This document shows positions 28,153 to 37,474 of a stretch of 64,000 nt of DNA, piece by piece. The notes beneath the pieces were generated by a model that was given only the letters and a program-made list of their open reading frames with translations, was not told the DNA's origin and searched no databases. The stretch is taken from the NCBI RefSeq assembly GCF_000518085.1, contig NZ_JACX01000001.1:265723-329722 (forward strand). The letters are read 5' to 3'. Each line of letters begins with the position of its first letter. Within the stretch, counting starts at the first letter, position 1. The stretch comes from Bartonella grahamii ATCC 700132 (lineage in GTDB: Bacteria; Pseudomonadota; Alphaproteobacteria; Rhizobiales; Rhizobiaceae). A program made the translations under genes and the position numbers.

Positions 28153-28809
28153 ATGGCGCGTTTACCAGCAAGACTTTTAAGTGGTTACCAAAATTTTATA
28201 AACAATCATTTTTTATATAAAATAGCACATTATCAGCAATTGGCGACTGAAGGGCAGAAACCTGAAGTTTTGGTCATTGCTTGTTGTGATTCGCGTGCAG
28301 TGCCAGAAATGATTTTTGATGCTAAGCCAGGGGAAATCTTTACCTTGCGCAACGTGGCAAATGTGGTTCCTCCTTTTTCTCCTGATGATCAATATCACGC
28401 AACATCAGCAGCTCTTGAATATGCTGTACAATTGCTCGAGGTGAAACATATTGTCGTTTTTGGTCATGCCCATTGTGGAGGCATTCGTACTGCTCTTAAG
28501 GAGACATGTAAATCTTTATCATCAAATGATTTTATTGGTCAATGGATAGGTCTTTTAGCACCAGCAGCAGAAATCGTTTTGAATAATAAGTCGCTGTCTT
28601 GGCCAGAAAAACAGACGGCATTAGAGCAGCTTTCTATTCGCCATTCGTTGAGAAATTTAGAGACGTTTCCGTGGATAAAGCTTCGCAAAGATCAAGGTTT
28701 TTTGACATTGCACGGGGTTTGGTTTGATATCTCTAGCGGGAAATTATGGAGTATGGAACAGGAAACAGGTTGTTTTATGCGTGTTGAAGTTGAAAGTTTT
28801 GAAGTATAG
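28153..28809 (+). CDS. Beta-class carbonic anhydrase
   Basis: Zinc enzyme interconverting CO2 and bicarbonate. Zinc ligands are seen as CxDxR in VIACCDSRAVPE (Cys44, Asp46, Arg48) and HxxC in FGHAHCGGIR (near residues 101-104). The 218 residues match rhizobial beta-CAs. ATG 28153 is preceded by AAAGAGAGA. The gene is divergent from glutamate dehydrogenase across 267 bases that hold no other gene. Confidence 0.93.
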   Translation: MARLPARLLSGYQNFINNHFLYKIAHYQQLATEGQKPEVLVIACCDSRAVPEMIFDAKPGEIFTLRNVANVVPPFSPDDQYHATSAALEYAVQLLEVKHIVVFGHAHCGGIRTALKETCKSLSSNDFIGQWIGLLAPAAEIVLNNKSLSWPEKQTALEQLSIRHSLRNLETFPWIKLRKDQGFLTLHGVWFDISSGKLWSMEQETGCFMRVEVESFEV

Positions 28810-28904
28810 TATTTGCTGTTTTTATTTCTTCGTATAAAAAGACATTTTATGATAAAACTTGACAAAGCTGGGGTTTTATTGTTTGAAGGAGCAAGCTTTC
28901 AGTG

Positions 28905-29015
28905 ACAAAATTAACTTGGAGCCACCGACTGAGACCCCAGTTTAAGGGTATAAAGAGATCTCAGAGGTCAACATCCGACGGCGCGATGCGTTCTCGGATG
29001 CTATTTTGGTTTGTT
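28905..29015 (+). ncRNA. Structured leader or small RNA upstream of ffh
   Basis: Between the carbonic anhydrase gene and ffh lies a GC-richer block unlike the surrounding AT-rich spacer. It can form CTGAGA (28929-28934) with TCTCAG (28959-28964), and CATCCGA (28972-28978) with TCGGATG (28994-29000) around a 15-base loop. A TTGACA at 28859-28864 may be the -35 of its promoter. I recall a conserved Rhizobiales RNA motif in front of ffh; that this is it is likely but unverified. It does not contain the conserved SRP RNA core, so it is not 4.5S RNA. The boundaries are approximate. Confidence 0.5.
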
Positions 29016-29036
29016 TGTTATGCAACAATGAGGTAA

Positions 29037-30608
29037 ATGATGTTTGAATCCTTGCAAGAGCGACTTGGTTCTATCCTGTCTCATTTGACGGGACGTGGCG
29101 CTTTATCGGATCAGGATGTTGTAGAGGCGCTGCGTGAAATTCGTCGCGCTTTATTGGAAGCTGATGTTGCTCTTGATGTTGTACGCTCTTTTACCGATAG
29201 GGTTCGGGAAAAAGCCGTTGGGGCCGAAATCGTTAAATCAATTAAACCGGGCCAGATGGTGGTTAAAATTGTTCATGATGAATTGGTTCATATTCTTGGA
29301 AATGAAAGCGTTCTGAGTGATTTAAATGCACCAGCTCCAGTTGTTATCATGATGATTGGTTTGCAAGGTTCCGGAAAAACAACTACAACAGCAAAGCTTG
29401 CGAAACGGTTCACTGATAAGCACCATAAAAAAGTTCTTATGGCGTCATTAGATACACGTCGTCCCGCTGCACAGGAGCAGTTGCGCCAATTGGGAGAACA
29501 GGCGAAACTTGCAAGCTTGCCTATTATTGCGGGGCAGCTGCCCGTTGATATTGCATCACGTGCCGTGCAGGCTGCTAAATTGGGTGGTTATGACGTGCTT
29601 CTTCTTGACACAGCAGGACGTAATCATATTGATGAAGCTTTGATGCTCGAATTGGCTGAAATTAAAGCATGTTCCCTTCCTCATGAAATTATGTTGGTGG
29701 CTGATAGTTTGACAGGGCAAGATGCCGTTCATCTTGCTCGTTCTTTTGATGAGCGTGTAGGGATTACAGGGATTATTTTAACACGTATGGATAGTGATGG
29801 GCGTGGTGGTGCTGCTCTTTCTATGCGTGCGGTTACAGGTAAACCAATTAAAGCAATTGGAACTGGTGAAAAAATAGATGCTTTAGAAGAGTTTCATCCC
29901 AGCCGTATTGCTGATCGTATCCTCGGAATGGGGGATATTGTTTCTTTGGTTGAAAAAGCTGCTGAAACAATGGATCATGAGAAAGCTGCTGCTTTTGCAA
30001 AAAAAATGCAAGCCGGAAAATTTGATCTGAATGATCTTGCAGAACAGTTGCAGAAAATGAAAAAACTGGGTGGAATGGGCGGTATTATGGGCATGTTGCC
30101 AGGAATGGGGAAGGTCAAAGAGCAGATTGCGGCTGCGGGGCTTGATGATCGTTTGTTTGATCGTCAATTGGCCATTATTTCATCTATGACACCGCAAGAG
30201 CGGGCGAATCCAGAGCTTTTAAAACATAGTCGCAAACAACGAATTGCTAAGGGATCTGGTACAACGGCAGCTGATATTAATAAACTTTTGAAAATGTATC
30301 GCCAAATGGCTGATATGATGAAAGCTATGGGTGGTAAAGGAAAAAGTGGTTTTATGGGAAAAATGTTGGGAGGACTTGGTTCCAAAATGGGTTTTGGTGG
30401 TATGGGAAATTTGGGGGGGAATTCTTCAGCTATGCCTGATTTGTCGGGATTGGATCTAAAGCAATACTCAACACTTCAAAAGCAAATTGAAAATGGTAAT
30501 GGAGGGAAGCTCTTGCCCGGACTTCCCAAGCGTGGACCTACATTTCCTGGTCTTTCCAATGACATTGCTGATAGGGGAAAATTTCCTCAGCATCCTAAGA
30601 AAAAATAA
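29037..30608 (+). CDS. ffh: Signal recognition particle protein Ffh
   Basis: GTPase that with SRP RNA delivers nascent membrane proteins to FtsY. The N domain (residues 1-90) is followed by the G domain with GLQGSGKTTTTAKLA (P-loop, near 107), DTAGR and TRMDSDGRGGAAL. The Met-rich M domain follows from about 325, with GMGGIMGMLPGMGKV and the signal-peptide-binding helices. The C-terminus is extended with Gly/Met-rich sequence and a polar tail to 523 residues, as in other Rhizobiales. AGG just upstream of ATG 29037 is the ribosome binding site. It is the first gene of an ffh - chorismate mutase - rpsP group. Confidence 0.95.
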   Translation: MMFESLQERLGSILSHLTGRGALSDQDVVEALREIRRALLEADVALDVVRSFTDRVREKAVGAEIVKSIKPGQMVVKIVHDELVHILGNESVLSDLNAPAPVVIMMIGLQGSGKTTTTAKLAKRFTDKHHKKVLMASLDTRRPAAQEQLRQLGEQAKLASLPIIAGQLPVDIASRAVQAAKLGGYDVLLLDTAGRNHIDEALMLELAEIKACSLPHEIMLVADSLTGQDAVHLARSFDERVGITGIILTRMDSDGRGGAALSMRAVTGKPIKAIGTGEKIDALEEFHPSRIADRILGMGDIVSLVEKAAETMDHEKAAAFAKKMQAGKFDLNDLAEQLQKMKKLGGMGGIMGMLPGMGKVKEQIAAAGLDDRLFDRQLAIISSMTPQERANPELLKHSRKQRIAKGSGTTAADINKLLKMYRQMADMMKAMGGKGKSGFMGKMLGGLGSKMGFGGMGNLGGNSSAMPDLSGLDLKQYSTLQKQIENGNGGKLLPGLPKRGPTFPGLSNDIADRGKFPQHPKKK

Positions 30609-30629
30609 GATGTAAAGAGGGAAAGGAAT

Positions 30630-30962
30630 ATGATGCAGGAAACAGTATTAAACGAATTGGCACATTTACGAGCATCTATTGATAATTTTGATGCAACTTT
30701 GATTCATATCTTAGCAGAGCGTTTTCGTTGTACGAAAGCTGTTGGGCGCTTAAAAGCGCGTTATGATTTGCCTAAAGTAGATCCTCTGCGTGAGCAACAT
30801 CAGGTAGAGCGTTTGCGGCAATTGGCTATAGATAGTCATCTTGATCCTGATTTTGCTGAAAGATTTTTAAAATTTATTATTAAAGAAGTTGTGCGTCATC
30901 ATGAAGTTATTGCTGAAGAGCAAAAAACAAAAAAAGTTAATTTAAACGAAAGCCAGAGCTGA
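30630..30962 (+). CDS. Chorismate mutase (AroQ type)
   Basis: Converts chorismate to prephenate, the substrate of the TyrC enzyme encoded at 2968. The 110-residue all-helical protein has LAHLRASIDNFDATLIHILAERF, KAVGRLKARY with the active-site Arg/Lys, the DPLREQHQVERL helix, and FLKFIIKEVVRHH. It fits the short stand-alone AroQ class. AGGAAT precedes ATG 30630. It lies 21 bases after ffh and 16 before rpsP, clearly one transcription unit, the usual rhizobial order. Confidence 0.92.
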   Translation: MMQETVLNELAHLRASIDNFDATLIHILAERFRCTKAVGRLKARYDLPKVDPLREQHQVERLRQLAIDSHLDPDFAERFLKFIIKEVVRHHEVIAEEQKTKKVNLNESQS

Positions 30963-30978
30963 CAATAGGAGATAAAAT

Positions 30979-31353
30979 ATGGCATTGAAAATTCGTTTGT
31001 CCCGTGGAGGTTCAAAAAAACGTCCTTACTATCATATCGTCGTTGCAGATGTTCGTAGTCCGCGCGATGGGCGGTTTCTTGAACGTGTTGGTGCATGGGA
31101 TCCAATGTTGCCTAAAGATGGACCGAGGGTGAAACTTAATGAAGAACGTATCCAATATTGGCTTGGGCAAGGGGCACAACCAACAGATCGCGTTTTACGG
31201 TTTTTAGATGCAGCTGGCTTGAAAAAGCGTCCAACCCGTAATAATCCACATAAAGGTGAACCGGGTAAAAAAGCACAAGAACGTATAGAAGCAGCAAAGC
31301 AAGCGGCAGAAGAAGCAGCGGCAACGGCTGAAGCAGAATCTGCTTCAGCATGA
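30979..31353 (+). CDS. rpsP: 30S ribosomal protein S16
   Basis: Small-subunit assembly protein. It starts [20 protein letters not shown], with [14 protein letters not shown] next, and [15 protein letters not shown] completes the S16 core. A C-terminal Ala/Glu-rich tail extends it to 124 residues, as is normal in Rhizobiales. The strong binding site AGGAGA precedes ATG 30979. In related genomes rimM, trmD and rplS follow directly; here a terminator follows instead and those three genes lie near 50.4-52.6 kb. Confidence 0.95.
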   Translation: MALKIRLSRGGSKKRPYYHIVVADVRSPRDGRFLERVGAWDPMLPKDGPRVKLNEERIQYWLGQGAQPTDRVLRFLDAAGLKKRPTRNNPHKGEPGKKAQERIEAAKQAAEEAAATAEAESASA

Positions 31354-31407
31354 GAAGCATGATTGTTTAATCAACGTGTCTTTAAAAGCTTTAGAAAAAT
31401 AAATATT

Positions 31408-31440
31408 ATCCGTTTTTGTCTATCAAAAACGGATTTTCTT
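31408..31440 (+). terminator. Rho-independent terminator after rpsP
   Basis: An 11-bp perfect stem, ATCCGTTTTTG (31408-31418) with CAAAAACGGAT (31424-31434), has a five-base loop and is followed by TTTCTT. It ends the ffh-rpsP unit. Confidence 0.85.
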
Positions 31441-31489
31441 TAAAAAGCTGCTTGTTTAAACAGCGCTGGTTTTTTAAAAATCAATGGTT

Positions 31490-31705
31490 TTAAAAGTCAA
31501 TAGCGCGGCCTTTAATTTCCCAGTCTCCATAGCGGGAAGGGTCTTTTCCGCCGCGTCCGCCGTTTTCTAAAGGTTGTTCTTTTTTTGCTGCGCTTTTTCG
31601 CCTTTCTTCAGCTTCTTTAAGGGCGCGTTGTGCTGCGGGAGAAAGAGATTGCTGTTTAACGACAGTTGCATTTTTTTTGCTTGTATTCTCATCTTTTTTA
31701 TTCAT
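31490..31705 (-). CDS. SDHAF4-like (DUF1674) protein
   Basis: A 71-residue protein of the DUF1674 family, related to the mitochondrial succinate dehydrogenase assembly factor 4, which binds flavinylated SdhA. The N-terminal half is charged and probably disordered. The C-terminus carries the family signature GGRGGKDPSRYGDWEIKGRA ending in IDF. In rhizobia it neighbours rsmB and htpX, as here. A role in SdhA maturation is inferred from the family; the sdhCDAB operon is 21 kb away at 53099. Confidence 0.88.
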   Translation of the reverse strand: MNKKDENTSKKNATVVKQQSLSPAAQRALKEAEERRKSAAKKEQPLENGGRGGKDPSRYGDWEIKGRAIDF

Positions 31706-31788
31706 TTTACACCTATTCCATTGAAGAAGCAGAAAGAAAACACCATCATATAATATTGATTGACTTTTATCATGGAGTTTTTTGAGTA

Positions 31789-32835
31789 ATGAATATAATG
31801 CGTACAGCCATGCTTTTGGCTTTTTTAACTGCTCTCTTTATGGGAGTTGGTTATCTTGTTGGAGGGGGCGGTGGCATGGTCATTGCTCTTTTGATGGCAA
31901 GTGGTTTAAACTTTTTTTCTTATTGGAATTCGGATAAAATCGTTTTACGCATGTACGGGGCGCGTGAAGTTGATCAGCATTCGGCACCAGTTTATTATAA
32001 GATTGTAAGGGATTTAGCGCAAAGGGCTTCTCTTCCTCAACCAAAGGTTTATGTTATTGAGAATGCACAGCCAAATGCTTTTGCGACGGGACGTAATCCG
32101 CAAAATGCTGCTGTTGCTGCAAGTACTGGGTTGTTAGAGCGGTTGAGTTCAGAGGAAATTGCCGGCGTTATGGCGCATGAGCTCGCACACATTGAGCACC
32201 GTGATACCTTAACAATGACTCTAACCGCAACGATTGCAGGGGCAATTTCAATGCTTGGTAATTTTGCTTTCTTTATGGGAGGACCGCGTAACTCTTCAGA
32301 AGATTCTCATGGCGCTGGGGCAATTGGAGGATTTATTGCACTGCTTGTGGCACCTTTTGCAGCGATGCTGGTGCAAATGGCGATTAGTCGTACGCGTGAA
32401 TATGCTGCGGATCGGAGAGGGGCTGAAATATGTGGTAATCCTTTATGGTTGGCTTCGGCATTGCGTAAGATTGCTGATGGGGGACGTGGGGTATATAATG
32501 AAGAAGCAGAGCATAATCCAGCAACCGCGCATCTGTTTATTATTAATCCTTTGAGCGGTGAGGGAGCGGATAGTCTTTTTTCTACACATCCAGCAACTGC
32601 AAATCGTATTGCTGCTCTTTATCAGCAAGCAGAAGAGATAAAAGGGGCTCTTGCCAAAAGTGTGGGATGGAATAAAGAAGACACTATACATGAAAAAAGC
32701 AACGGGATGAACTATGGAGATTTTCATAGTGGTCAGGCTCATGCATTAGGTGAGCAAGAAAACAGTTCTTTTCAGCGTGTTACAAAACGTCCTTCTTGGC
32801 TTCGTTATGAAAATTCAAAAAGATCTCGTTCATAG
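31789..32835 (+). CDS. htpX: Zinc metalloprotease HtpX
   Basis: Inner-membrane M48 protease for quality control of misfolded membrane proteins. Two N-terminal helices lie at residues about 3-22 and 24-42. The zinc site [10 protein letters not shown] falls near residue 131, with a downstream Glu in [15 protein letters not shown] as third ligand. Two more hydrophobic segments ([20 protein letters not shown] and [20 protein letters not shown]) lie between them. The 348 residues include a polar C-terminal tail typical of Rhizobiales. ATG 31789 was chosen, with a GAGTTTTTTGAGTA stretch upstream. Confidence 0.95.
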   Translation: MNIMRTAMLLAFLTALFMGVGYLVGGGGGMVIALLMASGLNFFSYWNSDKIVLRMYGAREVDQHSAPVYYKIVRDLAQRASLPQPKVYVIENAQPNAFATGRNPQNAAVAASTGLLERLSSEEIAGVMAHELAHIEHRDTLTMTLTATIAGAISMLGNFAFFMGGPRNSSEDSHGAGAIGGFIALLVAPFAAMLVQMAISRTREYAADRRGAEICGNPLWLASALRKIADGGRGVYNEEAEHNPATAHLFIINPLSGEGADSLFSTHPATANRIAALYQQAEEIKGALAKSVGWNKEDTIHEKSNGMNYGDFHSGQAHALGEQENSSFQRVTKRPSWLRYENSKRSRS

Positions 32836-32882
32836 AGTTACTGAGGGAGTTTTTAAGGAAACAGTGATATAAAGGTGGCGTT

Positions 32883-34247
32883 TTGAAACACAAAAAAGCG
32901 GGGCATGTGTCTGAAAAAAATGTTCCAGGATTAGCTGTTCGACAGGTGTGTGTGCGTCTTTTGGGGGCGGTAGTTGATAAGCACACGCCTCTGTCTGGTT
33001 TGACGGATAATGAACACGGACATCCACAATATTTAAAGCTTTCACAACGAGATCGTTTGTTATGTCGGGCTATTTTAACAGCTTCATTGCGTCATCGAGG
33101 GCAGATTACGGCAGCTCTCTCACGCCTTTTAGCGCGTCCTTTGCCTTCACAAGCACTTTCACTCCAGCATCTTTTGCATATCAGTGTTGCACAAATTCTT
33201 TATCTTGATATTCCAGATCATGCGGCTATTGATTTAGCTGTGCGTGTGGCGAAACTTGACCCTCGAATGCGCCGTTTTTCAGGGGTGGTGAATGCTCTTT
33301 TACGCAATATTGCACGTGAGGCGGTGTCTTTACGCCAACAAATTCCTTCCATTGAAGGTGTGCCAGCGTGGTTTGGACAGCTTTTAATGTCAGCTTATGG
33401 AACAGAAAAGGCGCATCAGATTATAGCAATTCAAAGTGTAGAACCCCCTTTTGATTTGACAGTGAAATCTGATAGTGTTGGATGGGCTGAAAGGCTTGGC
33501 GGTTTGGTGTTGCCCAATGGTTCTGTTCGATTGAATCGTCTGGAGTGTTCTGTTTCTGATTTACCAGGCTATAGTGAAGGAACTTGGTGGGTTCAAGATT
33601 TTGCTGCAGCGTTGCCTGCTTGTTTACTAGGAACACTTCGGGGTAAACGAGTTGCTGACCTTTGTGCGAGCCCTGGGGGAAAAACAGCACAATTGGCTTT
33701 ACAAGGAGCGCAGGTGACAGCAATTGAGCTTTCTGCTAACCGCGTAAAGCGTTTAAAAGAAAATATGGAACGGCTTCATTTTTCAGTTCATATTTGGCAG
33801 GGCGATGTGAGAAATTTCCATCCCACACAGCTTTTTGATGCGGTTCTTCTCGATGCTCCTTGTTCTTCTACTGGAACAATCCGTCGTCATCCAGATATTT
33901 TATGGACGAAATCGAGGGATGATATCGTCAAGTTAGCGGCGTTGCAACATGATTTGCTTGTCGCAGCAATTTCTTTGGTAAAGGTGGGGGGACGGATTGT
34001 TTTTTCCAATTGTTCATTGGCAAGAGAAGAAGGTGAAGATCTTATTGAAAAAATTTTATCGACACGCAATGACATTGTTTTAGAACCTATTTATCCAGAG
34101 GAAATGGGAGCACTGGCACATTTGCTTTGTGGGGGGATGTTACGTACAACGCCTGCGGATTTTTGTCATAAAAATTTTGATGCTGAGAAAACCGCATTTT
34201 TAGGAATGGATGGTTTTTTCGCTGCGCGCTTACGAAAAATTGCTTAA
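32883..34247 (+). CDS. rsmB: 16S rRNA m5C methyltransferase, RsmB/Sun family
   Basis: Transfers methyl groups to cytosine-5 of rRNA. The N-terminal NusB-like RNA-binding domain spans about residues 15-150. The Rossmann methyltransferase domain follows: VADLCASPGGKTAQLA is motif I, DAVLLDAPCSSTGTIRRHPD holds motif IV with the PC Cys, and IVFSNCSLAREEGED holds the TC-like catalytic Cys motif, here NCS. The 454 residues are full length. The start is TTG 32883 behind AAAGG; no ATG lies in frame nearby. It follows htpX by 47 bases and precedes the heparinase-like gene by 64, conserved rhizobial order. Confidence 0.9.
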   Translation: MKHKKAGHVSEKNVPGLAVRQVCVRLLGAVVDKHTPLSGLTDNEHGHPQYLKLSQRDRLLCRAILTASLRHRGQITAALSRLLARPLPSQALSLQHLLHISVAQILYLDIPDHAAIDLAVRVAKLDPRMRRFSGVVNALLRNIAREAVSLRQQIPSIEGVPAWFGQLLMSAYGTEKAHQIIAIQSVEPPFDLTVKSDSVGWAERLGGLVLPNGSVRLNRLECSVSDLPGYSEGTWWVQDFAAALPACLLGTLRGKRVADLCASPGGKTAQLALQGAQVTAIELSANRVKRLKENMERLHFSVHIWQGDVRNFHPTQLFDAVLLDAPCSSTGTIRRHPDILWTKSRDDIVKLAALQHDLLVAAISLVKVGGRIVFSNCSLAREEGEDLIEKILSTRNDIVLEPIYPEEMGALAHLLCGGMLRTTPADFCHKNFDAEKTAFLGMDGFFAARLRKIA

Positions 34248-34311
34248 TTAACGCTTCATTTACAAAAATGGTCGAAATTGTATTTGAATCAGCATAAATG
34301 GAGATGAAATT

Positions 34312-36057
34312 TTGGCGGTTGCGGTAAAAGCTCCTCAGGTAAAAGTGGCAGCCTGTATCGATACGATACAGAATGTTATGCGGCGTTTATGGGTTGGACC
34401 ATTGTTTCGTTGGCGGTTTTCAGGGTTTCGTCCTCATAAAATTTTAGCGCATCCCATGGATTTGCATGTGGCTAATCCTATGATGGCGCATGAATTTTAT
34501 CATGGTCGTTTTGCTTTTGCTGGTCACATTGTTCATTCTGGTGCTGTTTCGCCGTTTGCATTGGTTCCACCAACGCTAGAATGGGAAGCAGCTCTACATG
34601 ATTTTCATTGGTTGCGCCATATGGAGGCAGCAGGAAGTGATTTAGCTTCTGCACATGCACGCTCTCTTTTAGAAGATTGGTTTGACCATGCTGGCAAGAA
34701 GGTAAAAGGGCTTGCTTGGAGTGGTCCTGTTGTGGCGCGGCGCTTGATTTCATGGATTTGTCATTCGAAAATGTTGTTAGAAGAAGCAAGTGAGCGGTTT
34801 GAAAAACGCTTTTTACGTGCGCTTGGTTTGCAATTTCGTTATTTGCGCGTAACAATTTGCAGTATGGAGCATGATGACCGACGTTTACAAGCAGCAGCGG
34901 CTTTGACGTTCGCATCTCTTGCTTTGCCTGTTTCTGTGGCAGTGAAAAAAAAGGTACAAACCACACTTATAAAAGAGCTTTCCCGTCAAATCCTAGTTGA
35001 TGGTGGGCATATTTCTCGTAGTCCTGTTATTTTGCTGAATTTGTTATCGGATTTATTGTCGTTACGGCATCTTTTTATGCGTAGCAATGAAACAGCACCA
35101 CGTATTTTGATTGATTCTGTTGAGCGTATGTTGCCAGCTTTACGATTCTTTATCCATGAGGATCAAACGTTGGCTCATTTTAATGGGGTTGGTCCCCTTG
35201 TGTCGGAACGGTTATCGTCCCTTTTGGAGCTTGATGAAACAGGAGGGCATCCTTTTAGTTATGCCCGTTATTCAGGATTTCAGCGCTTAAAAGCCAATCA
35301 AACAACAGTGCTTGCAGATACAGGAAAGTTTCCACCCCGCTTTGTAGCACAGCAGGCTTGTTCGGGGTGTTTGTCTTTTGAAATGTCTTCACAAGGGCAC
35401 CGTTTTATTATCAATACCGGAGTTAATCCTGATGGGCGGGAAGATTATCGACATTTAGGGCGTGTTACTGCAGCACATTCAACAGCTACGCTTAATGATT
35501 GTTCAGTGGGTGCTTTTTATCAGAAAAAGAAAAATGGCGCGCCATTTTTGTTTGATGGCCCCAGGGAAGTTCAAGTGCGCCGTATAGAGGATTCAGAGAA
35601 GACGGGTTTTATTGCGAGTCATAATGGTTATGTGCGACCCTTTAATTTTATTCATGAGCGTGGTCTTATTTTGGCAACAAATGGAGATATGATCGAAGGT
35701 TTTGATCGCTTTTTTATGCCAAATAAAGGGGGAAAGAGACACAAGAGTGTGCAAAATGAACAAGATCATGTTGCTGTTCGGTTTCATCTTCATCCACAAG
35801 TTGAAGTTAACTATGATGGCAAACGTGTGTGTTTAGCTGTAAAGAACGAGAACGTGAAGAGCGAACAAGTATGGTATTTTGTATCGCCTGACGCAGATAT
35901 TTGTCTTGAAGATTCGATTGATTTTGCAGAAGTAACAGGTCCACAGCGGACACAACAGATTGTTTTATATTTTCGTCCTGCATTTCAGGAAAAAGTTCGT
36001 TGGCGTTTTATCCGTAAAGCGTTTGATAAAAAATCAGAACATTATTCCAACCCATAG
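34312..36057 (+). CDS. Heparinase II/III family protein
   Basis: A 581-residue protein of the heparinase II/III-like family found in rhizobia between rsmB and purH. The first 280 residues form an alpha-helical toroid-like domain, including FHWLRHMEAAG and SWICHSKMLLEE. The C-terminal half is the beta-rich heparinase domain, with HFNGVG, TVLADTGKFPP, FIINTGVNPDGRED and the TAAHSTATLNDCS motif. The substrate is unknown; no signal peptide is evident. TTG 34312 is the start, with GGAGA seven bases upstream, since two nearby ATGs are out of frame. Confidence 0.87.
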   Translation: MAVAVKAPQVKVAACIDTIQNVMRRLWVGPLFRWRFSGFRPHKILAHPMDLHVANPMMAHEFYHGRFAFAGHIVHSGAVSPFALVPPTLEWEAALHDFHWLRHMEAAGSDLASAHARSLLEDWFDHAGKKVKGLAWSGPVVARRLISWICHSKMLLEEASERFEKRFLRALGLQFRYLRVTICSMEHDDRRLQAAAALTFASLALPVSVAVKKKVQTTLIKELSRQILVDGGHISRSPVILLNLLSDLLSLRHLFMRSNETAPRILIDSVERMLPALRFFIHEDQTLAHFNGVGPLVSERLSSLLELDETGGHPFSYARYSGFQRLKANQTTVLADTGKFPPRFVAQQACSGCLSFEMSSQGHRFIINTGVNPDGREDYRHLGRVTAAHSTATLNDCSVGAFYQKKKNGAPFLFDGPREVQVRRIEDSEKTGFIASHNGYVRPFNFIHERGLILATNGDMIEGFDRFFMPNKGGKRHKSVQNEQDHVAVRFHLHPQVEVNYDGKRVCLAVKNENVKSEQVWYFVSPDADICLEDSIDFAEVTGPQRTQQIVLYFRPAFQEKVRWRFIRKAFDKKSEHYSNP

Positions 36058-36071
36058 TATATTGCGTTTTA

Positions 36072-36318
36072 TCTTCGTGTCGCAAAACATCATCGTTTAT
36101 TGTGGTAATATTCTCAAAATTTGAAGATCATATAAATTTTATACATGAAGCATTTTATTAGAGTATAGGTTGGATGTTTTTAGGTAAGGTTTGCTCATAG
36201 AATCTCATGAGGTGATGCTAAGAGGGATTGGCTCCCGAAAAAAGAGTTTTTGATAGACCATTGTTGACAGATGAGTACTGGTTAAGGATCTTCATTCTTT
36301 AAAGATGTGGAGAGAAAA
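36072..36318 (+). repeat. Dispersed repeat family B, copy 4
   Basis: It runs from CTTCGTGTCGCAAAACATC through TTTATACATGAAGCATTTT to GGTTAAGGATCTTCATTC followed by GATGTGGAGAG. It aligns along its whole length with 20668-20945. Confidence 0.6.
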
Positions 36319-36394
36319 TAAAGCTGTTGCTTATCTTCTATAAGTTCTTAAGTGTGCTGTTGGGATTAATATTTATCTCTGAGAGAGTTGCATT

Positions 36395-36810
36395 AATAGG
36401 GTTACGCTCCTCACGAAAAACAGAGCGCTATTTATTGCATATTCACGGACTTATATTAAAGAAAAATCCCTTAATACTTCCAAGCCTATTTCGCGACGAT
36501 GTCTGTGATGGGTATAACGGTAAATCCATGAAGCACCTCATCTTTACGCAAGGAGCAATTTAGCACCATCACACTATTTATTAGTGCCCAATTTTTGTAA
36601 CAGCTCTTGGCACTAGAGATGATTCATAAGAGGTATTTTTAGCCTTTTCTTAATAGTTTTTATCCACACAAAATTCTCCGCTTGTAACGTGCAAGTGCAA
36701 GCGAATGGTTTTGGTTGATTCAACATACATAGATTTTGAATGGGAGAATCTTACGGTATTCGGGGTTCTAATTCAATATGAATAACGCTAAATTATCATT
36801 ATAAATCAAA
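36395..36810 (+). repeat. Dispersed repeat family A, copy 5
   Basis: Landmarks are GGGTTACGCTCCTCACGAAA, CTATTTCGCGACGATG with GGTATAACGGTAAA, TCATCTTTACGCAAGG, GGCACTAGAGATGATTCATA, TTTTTATCCACACAAAA, CTTGTAACGTGCAAGTGC and the terminal TATAAATCAA. Confidence 0.65.
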
Positions 36811-36972
36811 TTTACTTCATAGAAGCACTGAGAATTCGAGAAACAATACATAGCAACGCCCGAGAAAGACAACCCTCCTGCTCTTTGTTATTATAAATGA
36901 AGTCATAATAACAAGCCACAAAATGCACGTTTTTTCACAGCAAAGCACTCTCTCAAATGCTTCAAACAACTT

Positions 36973-37125
36973 TTATAAAGATTTACGCGAATAACGTCGT
37001 GCAATCAAATCAATATCACCGCGACAAATTCCAAGATCGCTGAGTTCATATGTTGAAAGACACCTTAATGCATTAACGGTTCGACGATAACGGCGCCAAT
37101 TACTATAAAAACGTAGAATATTCAT
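36973..37125 (-). CDS. Small DUF1127 protein
   Basis: A 50-residue Arg-rich protein: MNILRFYSNWRRYRRTVNAL, then the family core LSTYELSDLGICRGDIDLI followed by RRYSR. The spacing of L..L...L.DLG..R.DI is diagnostic of DUF1127. AGAGG precedes the ATG at 37125. DUF1127 proteins in alphaproteobacteria bind RNA or influence phosphate and stress responses in the cases studied; the role here is unknown. The gene is shorter than usual gene-calling cutoffs and may be missed. Confidence 0.85.
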   Translation of the reverse strand: MNILRFYSNWRRYRRTVNALRCLSTYELSDLGICRGDIDLIARRYSRKSL

Positions 37126-37474
37126 ATCCTCTACTCAAACTTTTCATTTCACTCTTTGGTTTAAGAATAGAGCATATTACTAAAAAGAGTTGTGTTATAA
37201 TATCATAACAGGTATGCATATACATACAAGATAATATCCCTTTAACATTTTGCTCATGTGAAAGGGAAGCCATTAAAATATTAACAACAACAATATCCTA
37301 TCCCTAAATAATGGTTAAATTATGTGCATTTTCTGTGGTGATAAACGTCTTCACGAGTAGATTCTTTGGATTGAATAACTGCTTCCATTTCAATAGTGAT
37401 CAATAGTCATACGATGATTATGAAAAATTCCTTGAAACATTTGTCTCATATAATAGAGAGAATCAGCAAAATTA
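37126..37474. other. Intergenic region between DUF1127 and purH
   Basis: AT-rich, with a palindromic GTATGCATATACATAC near 37212. No gene is recognised; it holds the upstream region of the DUF1127 gene and the 3' flank of purH. Confidence 0.45.

Larger units (their letters stand above)
36058..36972. other. Repeat-filled stretch before the DUF1127 gene
   Basis: A family B copy at 36072-36318 begins 15 bases after the heparinase stop and is followed by a family A copy at about 36395-36810. The rest is AT-rich with no coding signal. Confidence 0.6.

Noticed and set aside
28905..29036. 4.5S (SRP) RNA gene next to ffh
   Set aside because: The conserved GGUCAGG...GGAAGCAGCC core of SRP RNA is absent.
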